A stretch of DNA of 64,000 bases, from contig NZ_CP023691.1 of NCBI RefSeq assembly GCF_008704855.1, positions 6,820,001 through 6,884,000 on the forward strand. Direction: 5' to 3'. The position numbers and the translations under genes were made by a program. The notes under the pieces were generated by a model. It was not told the origin of the DNA. It searched no databases and worked only from the letters and a program-made list of their open reading frames with translations. The DNA comes from Streptomyces platensis (GTDB lineage: Bacteria; Actinomycetota; Actinomycetes; Streptomycetales; Streptomycetaceae). This document shows positions 51,236-60,764 of the stretch, piece after piece; position 1 is the stretch's first letter, and each line of letters begins with the position of its first letter.

Positions 51236-51330
51236 TGGCGAGGTGCTGACGCCCACGCTGTCGCGCCTCGCCCGGTGACTGATATGTGCCTGAGGGCGCG
51301 GGGTTACCGGCAACGGCCGGCCACCACGGT

Positions 51331-51336
51331 TACGAT
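51331..51336 (+). promoter_or_regulatory. -10 element for a probable leaderless DUF6153-like transcript
   Basis: TACGAT ends 6 nt before ATG 51343, without a ribosome site between them. Confidence 0.4.
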
Positions 51337-51342
51337 CGCGGT

Positions 51343-51795
51343 ATGGCAACGGTCAGGACGGCCCGCGGGCCGGCCAACAGCGGGATGCGGAACCGCGGTT
51401 CAGCGGTTCCGTTTCGTGTGCTGTGGCTGGCCGCCGTGCTGATCAGTGTGCTGGTCGCCCACGGGGCGCGCGCGGAGAGCGCCGAGGGCCATCTGGTGAA
51501 CGCCGTGCCGGTGGCGGCAGCCGCCACCGCGGACTCCGGTGCCTGGCTCGCCCCCGAACACAGCGGTCACTGTGAGCAGCCGGAGCACCCCGGGCACCCC
51601 GAGCACCACTCCGACGAGCTGTGTGTGTCGGGCCTGCCGCAGCAGGGCGCCGCCCCGGCGCTGCCGTGCCCCACTCCCTCGGCGGGCTGCGCCTGGCAGC
51701 CGTCGGCACCAGGCCGGTCCGGGGCGTCCGCGGGCGCCCGTGCCGCCCTTCCACCCTTGCGCAGCGCAACGGCTTCCGTGGTGCAGCAGGTCTAG
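51343..51795 (+). CDS. DUF6153-like small membrane protein
   Basis: A 150-aa protein. A short basic N-terminus is followed by one hydrophobic segment (FRVLWLAAVLISVLVAHGA, residues ~25-43), and the rest is probably outside the cell. The exported part has a His/Glu/Pro-rich stretch (HCEQPEHPGHPEHHSDE) and two or three Cys. The pattern fits the actinobacterial DUF6153 family, whose function is unknown; metal binding by the His cluster is conceivable. ATG is probably leaderless. Confidence 0.7.
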   Translation: MATVRTARGPANSGMRNRGSAVPFRVLWLAAVLISVLVAHGARAESAEGHLVNAVPVAAAATADSGAWLAPEHSGHCEQPEHPGHPEHHSDELCVSGLPQQGAAPALPCPTPSAGCAWQPSAPGRSGASAGARAALPPLRSATASVVQQV

Positions 51796-51886
51796 ATTCC
51801 GGCCGTTTCCGGATCGCTCCCCTGCCGATGCCGCCTGCCCGCCCGCGTGTTCCGCTCCGGCGCGGCGGCAGTCTCCCGGAGGCCCT

Positions 51887-52378
51887 GTGCCGTTCCGCGT
51901 CCCGTTGTGCCTTCTGTTCCGTTCTCTCTCCCGTAGTGGCGCCCGCTCTCGTGGCGGTGCCCGCCTCCCGGGGGACGCCCGTTCATGCCGGCGCCGACCC
52001 GCCGTCCTGCTCCTGGTAGCCGGGCTGCTGGCCGTGGTGCTCCCGTGTGCCGACGGCGCCAAGGGGCATCACCGTGCGCCCGCCCCGGTGGCGGTCTCGT
52101 CGGGCCGGTCCGCCCCCGTGGCCGCCGTGCCCGCCCACGTGAGCGCCGGGGCGGACGCCGGGCACCACGACTCCACCTGTGTGCCCGGCCCGTCCGGCCA
52201 TCTCCCGCAGGGCCGCCCGGCCGCCGGGGCGGGGGGCGCCGCGGTGCCCGCCGTCCTCGCGGGGGCCGTGCGCCTCGCGGCGGGACGGACTCCGGCCGCG
52301 GGGCGCGGGACCGGGCGGTTCAGACCGGCCCGCGGCGGCCGGGCCACCCTCGCCGCCCTCTGCCGGTGCCGGATATAG
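51887..52378 (+). CDS. Putative small membrane or secreted protein
   Basis: A 163-aa ORF from GTG 51887 with GGAGG 4 nt upstream. An Arg-rich N-terminus leads to one hydrophobic segment (AVLLLVAGLLAVVLP) ending at a Cys, then KGHHRAPAPVA and a HHDSTC cluster. The tail is Gly/Ala/Arg-rich. Composition and layout echo the DUF6153-like neighbour (membrane segment, then His/Cys). I recognise no family. Two overlapping frames also stay open, so the frame choice is moderate. Confidence 0.5.
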   Translation: MPFRVPLCLLFRSLSRSGARSRGGARLPGDARSCRRRPAVLLLVAGLLAVVLPCADGAKGHHRAPAPVAVSSGRSAPVAAVPAHVSAGADAGHHDSTCVPGPSGHLPQGRPAAGAGGAAVPAVLAGAVRLAAGRTPAAGRGTGRFRPARGGRATLAALCRCRI

Positions 52379-52457
52379 GAGCCCGCCGTCGCGTCCGGCC
52401 ACCCCGGCCGGCGCGAGATGAGCGCCCGTATACCCCACCACCGAACGAGAGCGAATC

Positions 52458-53651
52458 ATGCACTCTCTCCCCACGGCGGCCCGCTCCGTCTCTCCCGCTG
52501 CCCCCGCCTCCCCGACGCCCGGCCCGGCCCCTGCCTCCGGCATCCCCGGCCTGGTCGGCAACACCCCCGTCCTGCACATCTCCGAGCCGCTCACCCCGCC
52601 CGGCCGCGGCTTCTGGGCCAAGCTCGAAGGCCGCAACCCGGGCGGCATCAAGGACCGGCCCGGACTCCACATGGTCGAACGCGCCCGTGCCCGCGGCGAA
52701 TTGCGGCCGGGCGCCCGGATCATCGAATCCACCAGTGGCACGCTCGGCCTCGGCCTGGCACTCGCCGGCATGGTCCACGGCCACCCCGTCAGCCTGGTCA
52801 CCGACCCCGGCCTGGAATCCTCGATGACCCGGCTGCTGACCGCGTACGGTGCCCAGGTCGAGATCGTCGCCGAGCCGCATCCCACCGGCGGCTGGCAGCA
52901 GGCCCGCCGCGACCGGGTGCGCGCACTGCTCGCGGCGCACCCCGGCGCGTGGTGCCCGGACCAGTACAACAACCCCGACAACACCACCGCCTATCTGCCG
53001 CTGGCCCTCGAACTCGCTTCCCAGCTGGGCCATATCGATGTCCTGGTGTGCAGCGTGGGCACCGGCGGCCACTCCGCGGGGGTGTCCCGGGTGCTGCGCC
53101 AGCTCTACCCGCAGCTGCGGCTCGTCGGCGTCGACACCATCGGCTCGACCATCTTCGGACAGCCCGCCCGCCCCCGGCTGATGCGCGGGCTCGGATCGAG
53201 CATCTATCCGCGCAATGTCGCCTACGACCAGTTCAGCGAGGTGCACTGGGTCGCCCCCGCCGAAGCGGTCTGGGCCTGCCGCACGCTGGCGTCCTCGCAC
53301 TACGCCACCGGCGGCTGGAGCGTCGGTGCGGTCGCGCTGGTCGCCGGCTGGCTGAGCCGGACCGAGCCGGCCGGCACCCGTATCGCGGCCGTCTTCCCCG
53401 ACGGACCGCAGCGCTATCTGAGCACGGTGTACGACGACCAGTACTGCGCCGAACACCACTTGCTCGACGCCCCGCCGGCCGACGGGCCGCAGACCCTGAG
53501 CCGGCTGTGGGAGCGGGAGGTCACCGTCTGGAGCCGGTGCGCCCGGGTCGTCGATCCGCTCGGCCCGTCCGGCGCTGCGGACCGCCCCGGCGAGGCCGCG
53601 GCGGATCACTTCGGGGAGGCGTCCGCCCAGGGTGCGGGGGAGGCCCGGTGA
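52458..53651 (+). CDS. PLP-dependent cysteine-synthase-like enzyme
   Basis: A 397-aa fold-type II PLP enzyme. The Schiff-base Lys is in GRNPGGIKDRPGLHM near residue 65. The O-acetylserine sulfhydrylase substrate loop is changed to ESTSGTLGLGLA, and the phosphate-binding turn SVGTGGHSAG is near residue 198. An extra ~70-residue C-terminus separates it from CysK. It may make or break a cysteine-like amino acid rather than serve housekeeping cysteine synthesis. Its stop overlaps the MFS start, so the pair works together. ATG is at 52458. Confidence 0.85.
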   Translation: MHSLPTAARSVSPAAPASPTPGPAPASGIPGLVGNTPVLHISEPLTPPGRGFWAKLEGRNPGGIKDRPGLHMVERARARGELRPGARIIESTSGTLGLGLALAGMVHGHPVSLVTDPGLESSMTRLLTAYGAQVEIVAEPHPTGGWQQARRDRVRALLAAHPGAWCPDQYNNPDNTTAYLPLALELASQLGHIDVLVCSVGTGGHSAGVSRVLRQLYPQLRLVGVDTIGSTIFGQPARPRLMRGLGSSIYPRNVAYDQFSEVHWVAPAEAVWACRTLASSHYATGGWSVGAVALVAGWLSRTEPAGTRIAAVFPDGPQRYLSTVYDDQYCAEHHLLDAPPADGPQTLSRLWEREVTVWSRCARVVDPLGPSGAADRPGEAAADHFGEASAQGAGEAR

Positions 53652-54943
53652 CCGGCATGCTCACCCAGTTCCGTTCCTACGAGCGCAGTGCCCGGCTGCT
53701 GATGGTCAATCAGTTCACCATCAACCTCGGCTTCTACATGCTGATGCCGTATCTGGCCGCGCATCTGTCCGGGACGCTCGGCCTGGCGAGCTGGCTGGTC
53801 GGACTGGTGCTGGGGGTCCGTAACTTCAGCCAGCAGGGGATGTTCCTGGTCGGCGGCGCACTGGCCGACCGGTTCGGCTACAAGCCGCTGATCGTGGCCG
53901 GCTGTGTGCTGCGGACGCTCGGTTTCGTGACGCTCGGGCTGGTGGACTCGCTGTCCGCGCTGCTGGCGGCGTCCGCGGCCACCGGACTGGCCGGCGCGCT
54001 GTTCAACCCGGCGGTCCGGGCCTATCTGGCCGCCGCGGCGGGCGACCGGAGGCTGGAGGCGTTCGCGCTGTTCAACGTCTTCTACCAGGCGGGCATCCTG
54101 CTCGGCCCGCTGGTGGGGATGGTGCTCACCGGCGTCAACTTCCGGGTCACCTGCCTGGTCGCGGCCGGGATCTTCGCGCTGCTGAGCCTGGTGCAGATCC
54201 GTGCGCTGCCGGCCCGCGGGGACGAGTCCGCACCCGACGGGGGCGGCCGCCGGGAGGCCGGTCTGCCGTCCCCGTGGCGGGGTGTGCTGGCCAACCGCCC
54301 GTTCCTGCTGTTCTCCGGAGCCATGATCGGCTCCTATGTGCTGTCGTTCCAGGTCTATCTGGCGCTGCCGCTGGAGGTACGACGGCTGGGCGGCGACGGG
54401 GAGTTCGCCGCCGCGGCGGTGGCCGGGCTGTTCGCGGTGTCCGGGCTGAGCACCATCCTGGGCCAGACCAGGGTGACCCGCTGGTGCAAGGCCCGGATGA
54501 CCGCGGGCCGCGCTCTCGCCCGGGGGCTGCTGACCATGGGCCTGGCGTTCGTCCCGCTGCTGGCGGCCACGGCGCTGCCGGTGCCGGCCGAAGGCCCCGG
54601 CCGCTGGGCCCTCGCAGCCGTCCCGCCCGCGCTCTGTGCGCTGCTGCTCGCCCTCGGCACGATGATCACCTACCCGTTCGAGATGGACACCATCGTCCGG
54701 CTGTCCGGTAACCGCCTGGTCGCGACCCACTACGGGCTCTACAACACCATCTGCGGTATCGGCATCACTCTCGGGAATCTGCTCACCGGCGCCGCACTGG
54801 ACGCCTCCCGGTCCGCCGGACTGCCCGCCCTGCCCTGGATCGCCCTCCCGGTCCTGGGCCTGGCCTGTAGTGCCGCCCTCTACGGACTGCACCGCACGGG
54901 CCGGCTGGCCCCGGCCGCCGCGCCGGCTCCGGCGATGGGCTGA
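53648..54943 (+). CDS. MFS transporter coupled to the PLP enzyme
   Basis: A 431-aa transporter with 12 predicted membrane segments. GGALADRFGYKPLIVAG after helix 2 is the MFS loop motif, and RMTAGRALARGL marks the second half. NQFTINLGFYMLMPYLA in helix 1 resembles the YdeE/MdtH-type drug exporters. GTG at 53648 overlaps the upstream stop (GTGA). It may export the PLP enzyme product or a toxic intermediate, which is an inference from coupling only. Confidence 0.86.
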   Translation: MTGMLTQFRSYERSARLLMVNQFTINLGFYMLMPYLAAHLSGTLGLASWLVGLVLGVRNFSQQGMFLVGGALADRFGYKPLIVAGCVLRTLGFVTLGLVDSLSALLAASAATGLAGALFNPAVRAYLAAAAGDRRLEAFALFNVFYQAGILLGPLVGMVLTGVNFRVTCLVAAGIFALLSLVQIRALPARGDESAPDGGGRREAGLPSPWRGVLANRPFLLFSGAMIGSYVLSFQVYLALPLEVRRLGGDGEFAAAAVAGLFAVSGLSTILGQTRVTRWCKARMTAGRALARGLLTMGLAFVPLLAATALPVPAEGPGRWALAAVPPALCALLLALGTMITYPFEMDTIVRLSGNRLVATHYGLYNTICGIGITLGNLLTGAALDASRSAGLPALPWIALPVLGLACSAALYGLHRTGRLAPAAAPAPAMG

Positions 54944-54948
54944 ACACA

Positions 54949-54990
54949 GCGGTGGCCACCCCGTCCGCGAGGAGCCGGGGTGGCCACCGC
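54949..54990. terminator. Bidirectional terminator hairpin
   Basis: Perfect 15-bp arms (GCGGTGGCCACCCCG and complement) surround a 12-nt loop, 5 bp after the MFS stop and 33 bp from the convergent methyltransferase stop. Confidence 0.8.
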
Positions 54991-55023
54991 CGTCCGCGCG
55001 GTCTCAGGGCCGCGCCGCGGTTC

Positions 55024-55926
55024 TCACCGCCGCCGGGCCGTCACCAGCCACGAGGCGCTGCCGAGCGTGACCCCGTCCGGGCCCCGGTGGGCGGCCATGG
55101 TGTGCCGGAGGGCGGCGAGCGCCCCGGCCCTCGCCTCCTCGTCGGCCGCGGCCAGCATCTTGCGGACCATCGGCGTATCGGTCAGCGACGCGACCGCATC
55201 GTCCTCGTCGGTGCCCATCCACATCGGCTCGTCGACCGCGTCGACCGAGATCCCGTCGAATCCGGCACCCTCCAGCAGCGTCCTGATCCGGGCGGTGTCG
55301 GCGAGCGAGAACGGGCCCGGTTCCCCCGGGGCACCGAAGTCCGGCGGCTGCACATACGGGGCGAGGGCCTCGAACGGCACGGTCAGGTAGGCGTTCTGCG
55401 CCAGGTCCCGCCAGCAGAGGAAGGCCAGCCGGCCGCCGGGGCGCAGGGCATGGGCGATGTTGCGGAAGGCGGCCTCCGGATCGGCGAAGAACATCACCCC
55501 GAAGCGGCTGAGCACGGCATCGAACGCGGCGGCCCCGAAGTCGTGGACCTGAGCGTCTCCTTGCGCGAAGGTGGCCTGCGGGAGTCCGGCCGTCGCGGCC
55601 TGCTTCCGGGCCTCGGCCAGCATCGGCCCCGACAGATCGACCCCGAGCACCGCTCCCTCGGCAGCGGCCCGCGCCGCCTCCAGGCTCGTCCCGCCGCTGC
55701 CGCATCCGATGTCCAGCACCCGGCTGTCCGCCCGGATCCCGGCCGCCGCCATCAGCCGCGGGGTGAGCCGGCGGTACCGGGCCTCCTGATGCGCGCGCTG
55801 CCGGACCCAGTACTCCCCGTCGTCCCCGTTCCAGGCCTCGGCCTGGGCGGTGTTGCCGGCCGCGACCTCCTCCGGCAGCCGGGCCGCCCGGTCCCCGTCC
55901 GTGTGCCGCTCGCTGCTCCGGTCCAT
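55024..55926 (-). CDS. SAM-dependent methyltransferase (UbiE/Cfa-like)
   Basis: A 300-aa class I methyltransferase. Motif I VLDIGCGSGGTSLEAAR is near residue 72, VLGVDLSGPML is strand 2, and FDAVLSRFGVMFFADP and LRPGGRLAFLCW are motifs II and III. The C-terminal half (residues ~170-300) is a substrate-binding region typical of the ubiquinone/menaquinone-like group, but the acceptor is unknown. ATG at 55926 has GGAGG 5 nt upstream. The ATG at 55953 has none. Confidence 0.88.
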   Translation of the reverse strand: MDRSSERHTDGDRAARLPEEVAAGNTAQAEAWNGDDGEYWVRQRAHQEARYRRLTPRLMAAAGIRADSRVLDIGCGSGGTSLEAARAAAEGAVLGVDLSGPMLAEARKQAATAGLPQATFAQGDAQVHDFGAAAFDAVLSRFGVMFFADPEAAFRNIAHALRPGGRLAFLCWRDLAQNAYLTVPFEALAPYVQPPDFGAPGEPGPFSLADTARIRTLLEGAGFDGISVDAVDEPMWMGTDEDDAVASLTDTPMVRKMLAAADEEARAGALAALRHTMAAHRGPDGVTLGSASWLVTARRR

Positions 55927-56153
55927 CACGTCCTCCTTGCCCGAAATGCTCAACTATCGACCGTGCGACATCCGCGACCAGGGAGTTCGTCGTGCGTACG
56001 GCGGTGTGTCACACCTGCGACACCCCCCCTTCCCTGGCGCTCGTTCCTCTTGGAACACTCTGCTGACCGTGGTTTCGCACCACTCCTCACACAACCGCAC
56101 ATCAGCACCCGTCATTTCGCCAACTCCCCCACACGCGAAGAGGTTCCCAGACC

Positions 56154-58211
56154 ATGCCTGAATTGAATCGGCGGCGTTTCCTCCAGATCGCCGGTGCCAC
56201 CGCCGGCGCGTCGGCCCTGTCGAGCAGCATCGCCCGCGCCGCAGCCATCCCCGCCAAGCGGAGCTCCGGATCCATCAACGACATCGAGCATGTTGTCGTC
56301 CTGATGCAGGAGAACCGTTCCTTCGACCACTACTTCGGCGCGCTGAAGGGCGTACGCGGCTTCGGTGACCCGCGTCCGCTCGTCCTGGAGAGCGGCAAGT
56401 CCGTCTGGCACCAGCCGGACGGCGACAAGGAGGTGCTGCCCTACCACCCGGACGCCGAGAACCTCGGCATGCAGTTCATCGCGGGCCTCGACCACGACTG
56501 GGCGGGCGGCCACAAGGCCTGGAACAACGGCAAGTACGACAACTGGATATCGGCGAAGACCGCCGGGACGATGGCCCATCTGACGCGTAAGGACATCCCG
56601 TTCCACTACGCGCTCGCCGATGCCTTCACCGTCTGCGACTCTTACCACTGCTCGTTCATCGGGGCGACCGACCCCAACCGCTATTACATGTACACGGGTC
56701 ATGTCGGCAACGACGGCAAGGGTGGCGGCCCGGTCCTCGGCAACGAGGAGGAGGGGTACGACTGGACGACGTACCCGGAGCGGCTGGAGAAGGCCGGGAT
56801 CTCCTGGAAGTTCTACCAGGACATCGGTGACGGCCTGGACGCGGACGGCAAGTGGGGCTGGATCGACGACGCCTACCGCGGCAACTACGGCGACAACTCA
56901 CTGCTCTTCTTCAATCAGTACCGTAACGCCAAGCCCGGCGACCCGCTCTTCGACAAGGCCCGCACCGGCACCAACGCCAAGGAGGGCGACGGCTACTTCG
57001 ACCGGCTCAAGGCCGATGTGAAGGCCGACAAGCTGCCTCAGATCTCCTGGGTCGCCGCCCCCGAGGCCTTCTCCGAGCACCCCAACTGGCCCTCGAACTA
57101 CGGCGCCTGGTACGTCTCCCAGGTGCTGGACGCGCTCACCTCCAACCCCGAGGTGTGGAGCAAGACCGCGCTGTTCATCACCTACGACGAGAACGACGGC
57201 TACTTCGACCACGTCCTGCCGCCCTTCCCGCCGGCCTCCGCCGACCAGGGTCTGTCGACCGTGGACACCGCGCTGGACAGCTTCGGCGGCAACGCCAAGT
57301 ACTCCGCGGGTCCCTACGGCCTCGGCCAGCGCGTCCCGATGCTCGTCGTCTCTCCCTGGAGCACCGGCGGCTTCGTCTGCTCCGAGGTCTTCGACCACAC
57401 CTCCATCATCCGCTTCATGGAGCGTCGCTTCGGCGTCCACGAGCCCAACATCTCGCCCTGGCGGCGCGCCATCTGCGGCGACCTGACCTCTGCCTTCGAC
57501 TTCGGGCTGGAGAACACCAAGCCGGCCGCGCTGCCCGCCACCGACGGCTTCCAGCCGCCGGACAAGGAGCGGCACGACAGCTATGTGCCGAAGCCGCCGG
57601 CCAACCCCGTGCTGCCCAAGCAGGAGCCGGGCTCCCGCCCCGCCCGCCCGCTGCCGTACGAGCCGCTCGTCGACGGGTCCGCGACCCCCTCCACCGGCCG
57701 CTTCACCCTCACCTTCAAGAGCGGCGACAAGGCCGGCGCCTGCTTCACCGTCACCGCGGGCAACCGCACCGACGGCCCCTGGACATACACCACGGAGGCC
57801 GGCAAGAAGATCTCCGACACCTGGAACACGTCCTACTCCAAGGACGTCTACGACCTGTCCGTCTACGGCCCGAACGGCTTCCTGCGCACCTTCAAGGGCA
57901 ACGGCAAGAAGACCGGGCCCGAGGTGACCGCCCGCCATGACAAGACGGCCGGCCGCGTCGAACTGACCCTGACCAACCCCGGCAAGACCGACTGCCATCT
58001 CACCGTCACCCAGGCCTACGGCGGCCCCGCCGAGACCTACCCGGTCCGGGCGGGCGCCACCGTCAAGAAGTCGATCGACCTGCGGGCCAGCAAGCGCTGG
58101 TACGACCTGTCGGTCACCTCCGACACCGACCCCGCCTTCCTGCGCCGGTTCGCCGGCCATGTGGAGACCGGCGAGCCGGGCGTGAGCGACCCGGCGATCA
58201 TCACGGGCTGA
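56154..58211 (+). CDS. Phospholipase C, phosphocholine-specific (Tat-exported)
   Basis: A 685-aa secreted phosphoesterase. The Tat signal has NRRRFLQIAGATAGASAL and a cleavage region near IARAAA (residue ~30). The phosphoesterase domain starts with IEHVVVLMQENRSFDHYFG and continues with YDENDGYFDHVLPP near residue 345. Two repeated C-terminal beta-domains (residues ~500-590 and ~595-670) match non-hemolytic PLC architecture. It would release phosphocholine from phospholipids outside the cell. The 200-bp upstream region has GTTCCTCTTGGAAC but no clear Pho box. ATG is at 56154. Confidence 0.93.
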   Translation: MPELNRRRFLQIAGATAGASALSSSIARAAAIPAKRSSGSINDIEHVVVLMQENRSFDHYFGALKGVRGFGDPRPLVLESGKSVWHQPDGDKEVLPYHPDAENLGMQFIAGLDHDWAGGHKAWNNGKYDNWISAKTAGTMAHLTRKDIPFHYALADAFTVCDSYHCSFIGATDPNRYYMYTGHVGNDGKGGGPVLGNEEEGYDWTTYPERLEKAGISWKFYQDIGDGLDADGKWGWIDDAYRGNYGDNSLLFFNQYRNAKPGDPLFDKARTGTNAKEGDGYFDRLKADVKADKLPQISWVAAPEAFSEHPNWPSNYGAWYVSQVLDALTSNPEVWSKTALFITYDENDGYFDHVLPPFPPASADQGLSTVDTALDSFGGNAKYSAGPYGLGQRVPMLVVSPWSTGGFVCSEVFDHTSIIRFMERRFGVHEPNISPWRRAICGDLTSAFDFGLENTKPAALPATDGFQPPDKERHDSYVPKPPANPVLPKQEPGSRPARPLPYEPLVDGSATPSTGRFTLTFKSGDKAGACFTVTAGNRTDGPWTYTTEAGKKISDTWNTSYSKDVYDLSVYGPNGFLRTFKGNGKKTGPEVTARHDKTAGRVELTLTNPGKTDCHLTVTQAYGGPAETYPVRAGATVKKSIDLRASKRWYDLSVTSDTDPAFLRRFAGHVETGEPGVSDPAIITG

Positions 58212-58223
58212 GCCGCCCACGAC

Positions 58224-58263
58224 GGGCCGGGACCGGCACCCCCACGGGTGCCGGCCTCGGCCC
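58224..58263. terminator. Hairpin between convergent phospholipase and metE genes
   Basis: CCGGCACCC and GGGTGCCGG pair around a short loop, extended outward by GGGCCG and CGGCCC, in the 60-bp gap between the stop codons. Confidence 0.7.
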
Positions 58264-58271
58264 GCACGCTC

Positions 58272-60596
58272 TCAGGAAGCTCCGCCGGGCAGACCGCCGC
58301 GGATCTCCCGGGCCGCGGTGACCAGGTTCTCCACGGCCTCCCGCACCTCGGGCCAGCCGCGGGTCTTCAGACCGCAGTCCGGGTTGACCCACAGCCGTTC
58401 GGCGGGAATCGCGGCAAGTCCCTTGCGCAGCAAGGCCGTTGCCGCGGTCACGTCCGGGACGCGCGGCGAGTGGATGTCATAGACCCCGGGTCCCACCTCG
58501 CGCGGATAGCCGGCCGTGGCGAGCTCCGAGGCGACCTGCATATGGGAGCGGGCCGCCTCCAGGCTGATGACATCGGCGTCGAGGTCCTCGATGGCCCGGA
58601 GGATGTCACCGAACTCCGCGTAGCACATATGGGTGTGGATCTGGGTGTCCGGACGGACCCCGCCGGTGGTGAGGCGGAACGCCTCGGTGGCCCAGGCCAG
58701 GTACGCGGCGTGGCCGGCCGCGCGCAGCGGCAGCGTCTCGCGCAGGGCGGGCTCATCGACCTGGATGACCGAGGTGCCCGCCGCCTCCAGGGCGTTCACC
58801 TCGTCGCGCAGCGCGAGCGCCACCTGGCGGGCGGTGTCGCCCAGCGGCTGGTCGTCGCGGACGAAGGACCAGGCGAGCATGGTGACCGGGCCGGTGAGCA
58901 TGCCCTTGACCGGCCGCTCGGTCAGCGACTGGGCATAGCGGGTCCAGCGCACCGTCATCGGCTCGGGACGGGAGATGTCCCCGGCCAGGATCGGCGGCCG
59001 GACATAGCGGGTCCCATAGGACTGCACCCAGCCGTGCTGGGTGGCGAGGTAGCCGGTCAGCTGCTCGGCGAAGTACTGGACCATGTCGTTGCGTTCCGGT
59101 TCGCCGTGCACCAGGACGTCGATCCCGGCCTTCTCCTGGAAGGCGAGCACCTCACGGATCTCCGCCGAGATCCGCTCCTCGTACCCCTCGGTGTCCAGCC
59201 GTCCGGCCCGCAGATCGGCCCGCGCCGTGCGCAGTCCGGCGGTCTGCGGGAACGAGCCGATCGTGGTGGTCGGCAGCAGCGGCAGCCGGAGGTGCGCACG
59301 CTGGGCGGCGGACCGCTCGGCGTACGGCTGGGAACGGCGGCCGTCGGCGTCGGTGACGGCCGCGGCGCGGGCGCGCACCGCCGGGTCATGGGTGAGCGTC
59401 GAGCCCGCCCGGGAGGCCAGGTCCGCGCGGTTGGCGGCGAGTTCGGCCGCGATGGCGCCGGTGCCCCGGGCCAGACCGCGCGCCAGTGTCACGATCTCCG
59501 TGGTCTTCTGCCGGGCGAAGGCCAGCCAGCGGACGATCTGCGGGTCGATGTCCCGCTCGGCCCCGGTGTCCAGTGGGACGTGCAGCAGCGAGCAGGAGGA
59601 CGACACATCGACCTGCTCGGCCAGCCCGAGCAGTGTGCCCAGGGTCGCCAGCGACTGCTCGTAGTGGTTGATCCACACATTGCGGCCGTTGACGACACCG
59701 GCGACCAGCCGCTTGCCGGGCAGCCCGCCGACCGCCGCGAGATCCTGGAGGTTGCCGGCCGCGGGCCCGGTGAAGTCCAGGGCCAGGCCCTCGACGGGTG
59801 CCTTGGCCAGCACCGGCAGTGCCTCGCCCAGCCGGTCGAAGTACGAGGCGACCAGCAGTTGCGGGCGGTCGGTGAGCGTACCGAGGTCCCGGTAGGCGCG
59901 GGCCGCGGCGTTCAGCGCGGCGGGGGAGCGGTCCTGGACCAGTGCCGGCTCGTCCAGCTGCACCCAGCGGGCGCCGGCCGCCCGCAGATCGGCGAGCACC
60001 TCGGCGTAGACGGGCAGCAGCCGGTCGAGCAGTGTCAGCGGATCGAAGCCGGCCGCGACGCCGGGTGCGGGCTTGGCCAGCAGGAGGTAGGTGACCGGCC
60101 CGACGAGGACCGGCCGGGCGGCGAGCCCGAGGCCCCGTGCCTCCGTCAGCTGGGCGACCTGCTCGGAGGAGTCCGCGGCGAAGACCGTGTCCGGCCCCAA
60201 CTCCGGTACGAGATAGTGGTAGTTGGTGTCAAACCACTTGGTCATTTCCAGTGGCGCCACGTCCTGGGTGCCGCGGGCCATGGCGAAATAGCCGTCCAGC
60301 CCGTCGACAGCCACCGCGGCGCGGTGCCGCGCCGGGATCGCGCCGACCATCACGCTGGTGTCCAGGACGTGGTCGTAGTACGAGAAGTCGCCGGTCGGCA
60401 CCTCATGGACGCCGGCCGCGGCGAGCTGCTGCCAATTGCCGCGGCGGAGATCGGCGGCGGTGGCGCGGAGCGCGTCGGCGTCGACGCGGCCCTTCCAGTA
60501 GCCCTCGATGGCCTTCTTCAGTTCACGGTTCGGCCCCTGACGGGGGTAGCCGTGCACGGTCGCTCGTGCTGCCGCGGCTGCGGACCTGCTGGTCAC
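58272..60596 (-). CDS. metE: Cobalamin-independent methionine synthase
   Basis: A 774-aa MetE. It transfers the methyl group of methyltetrahydrofolate polyglutamate to homocysteine without B12. The N-terminal domain starts ATVHGYPRQGPNRELKKAIE, and the folate and homocysteine sites follow, with TTIGSFPQT near residue 420. The zinc ligands are the His and Cys of IHTHMCYAEF and the Cys of NPDCGLKTRG near residue 741. GTG at 60596 has AAGGAG 6 nt upstream and was preferred over an ATG at 60632. A cobalamin riboswitch upstream would switch it off when B12 is plentiful. Confidence 0.97.
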   Translation of the reverse strand: MTSRSAAAAARATVHGYPRQGPNRELKKAIEGYWKGRVDADALRATAADLRRGNWQQLAAAGVHEVPTGDFSYYDHVLDTSVMVGAIPARHRAAVAVDGLDGYFAMARGTQDVAPLEMTKWFDTNYHYLVPELGPDTVFAADSSEQVAQLTEARGLGLAARPVLVGPVTYLLLAKPAPGVAAGFDPLTLLDRLLPVYAEVLADLRAAGARWVQLDEPALVQDRSPAALNAAARAYRDLGTLTDRPQLLVASYFDRLGEALPVLAKAPVEGLALDFTGPAAGNLQDLAAVGGLPGKRLVAGVVNGRNVWINHYEQSLATLGTLLGLAEQVDVSSSCSLLHVPLDTGAERDIDPQIVRWLAFARQKTTEIVTLARGLARGTGAIAAELAANRADLASRAGSTLTHDPAVRARAAAVTDADGRRSQPYAERSAAQRAHLRLPLLPTTTIGSFPQTAGLRTARADLRAGRLDTEGYEERISAEIREVLAFQEKAGIDVLVHGEPERNDMVQYFAEQLTGYLATQHGWVQSYGTRYVRPPILAGDISRPEPMTVRWTRYAQSLTERPVKGMLTGPVTMLAWSFVRDDQPLGDTARQVALALRDEVNALEAAGTSVIQVDEPALRETLPLRAAGHAAYLAWATEAFRLTTGGVRPDTQIHTHMCYAEFGDILRAIEDLDADVISLEAARSHMQVASELATAGYPREVGPGVYDIHSPRVPDVTAATALLRKGLAAIPAERLWVNPDCGLKTRGWPEVREAVENLVTAAREIRGGLPGGAS

Positions 60597-60764
60597 GGAA
60601 CTCTCCTTCGCGAGTCTGTCTCCATGGACCACGGGACGGGTCGAGGGCGCGAAGGGACGGCAAACCCGGCGGGGCCCGGCGCTCTGCCGCCGGCCGTGCC
60701 CGCCTGAGTGTCCGCCGACCCGCCCTCGAGGTCACCGAGATCACCCCGCGCACCGGTCGCGCGG

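Noticed and set aside
56055..56070. Pho-box or CtsR-like site upstream of phospholipase C
   Set aside because: GTTCCTCTTGGAAC is palindromic, but tandem GTTCACC-type units of PhoP are absent, so no regulator is named.
58248..60707. 819-aa plus-strand frame opposite metE
   Set aside because: It is antisense to a full-length MetE with zinc ligands.
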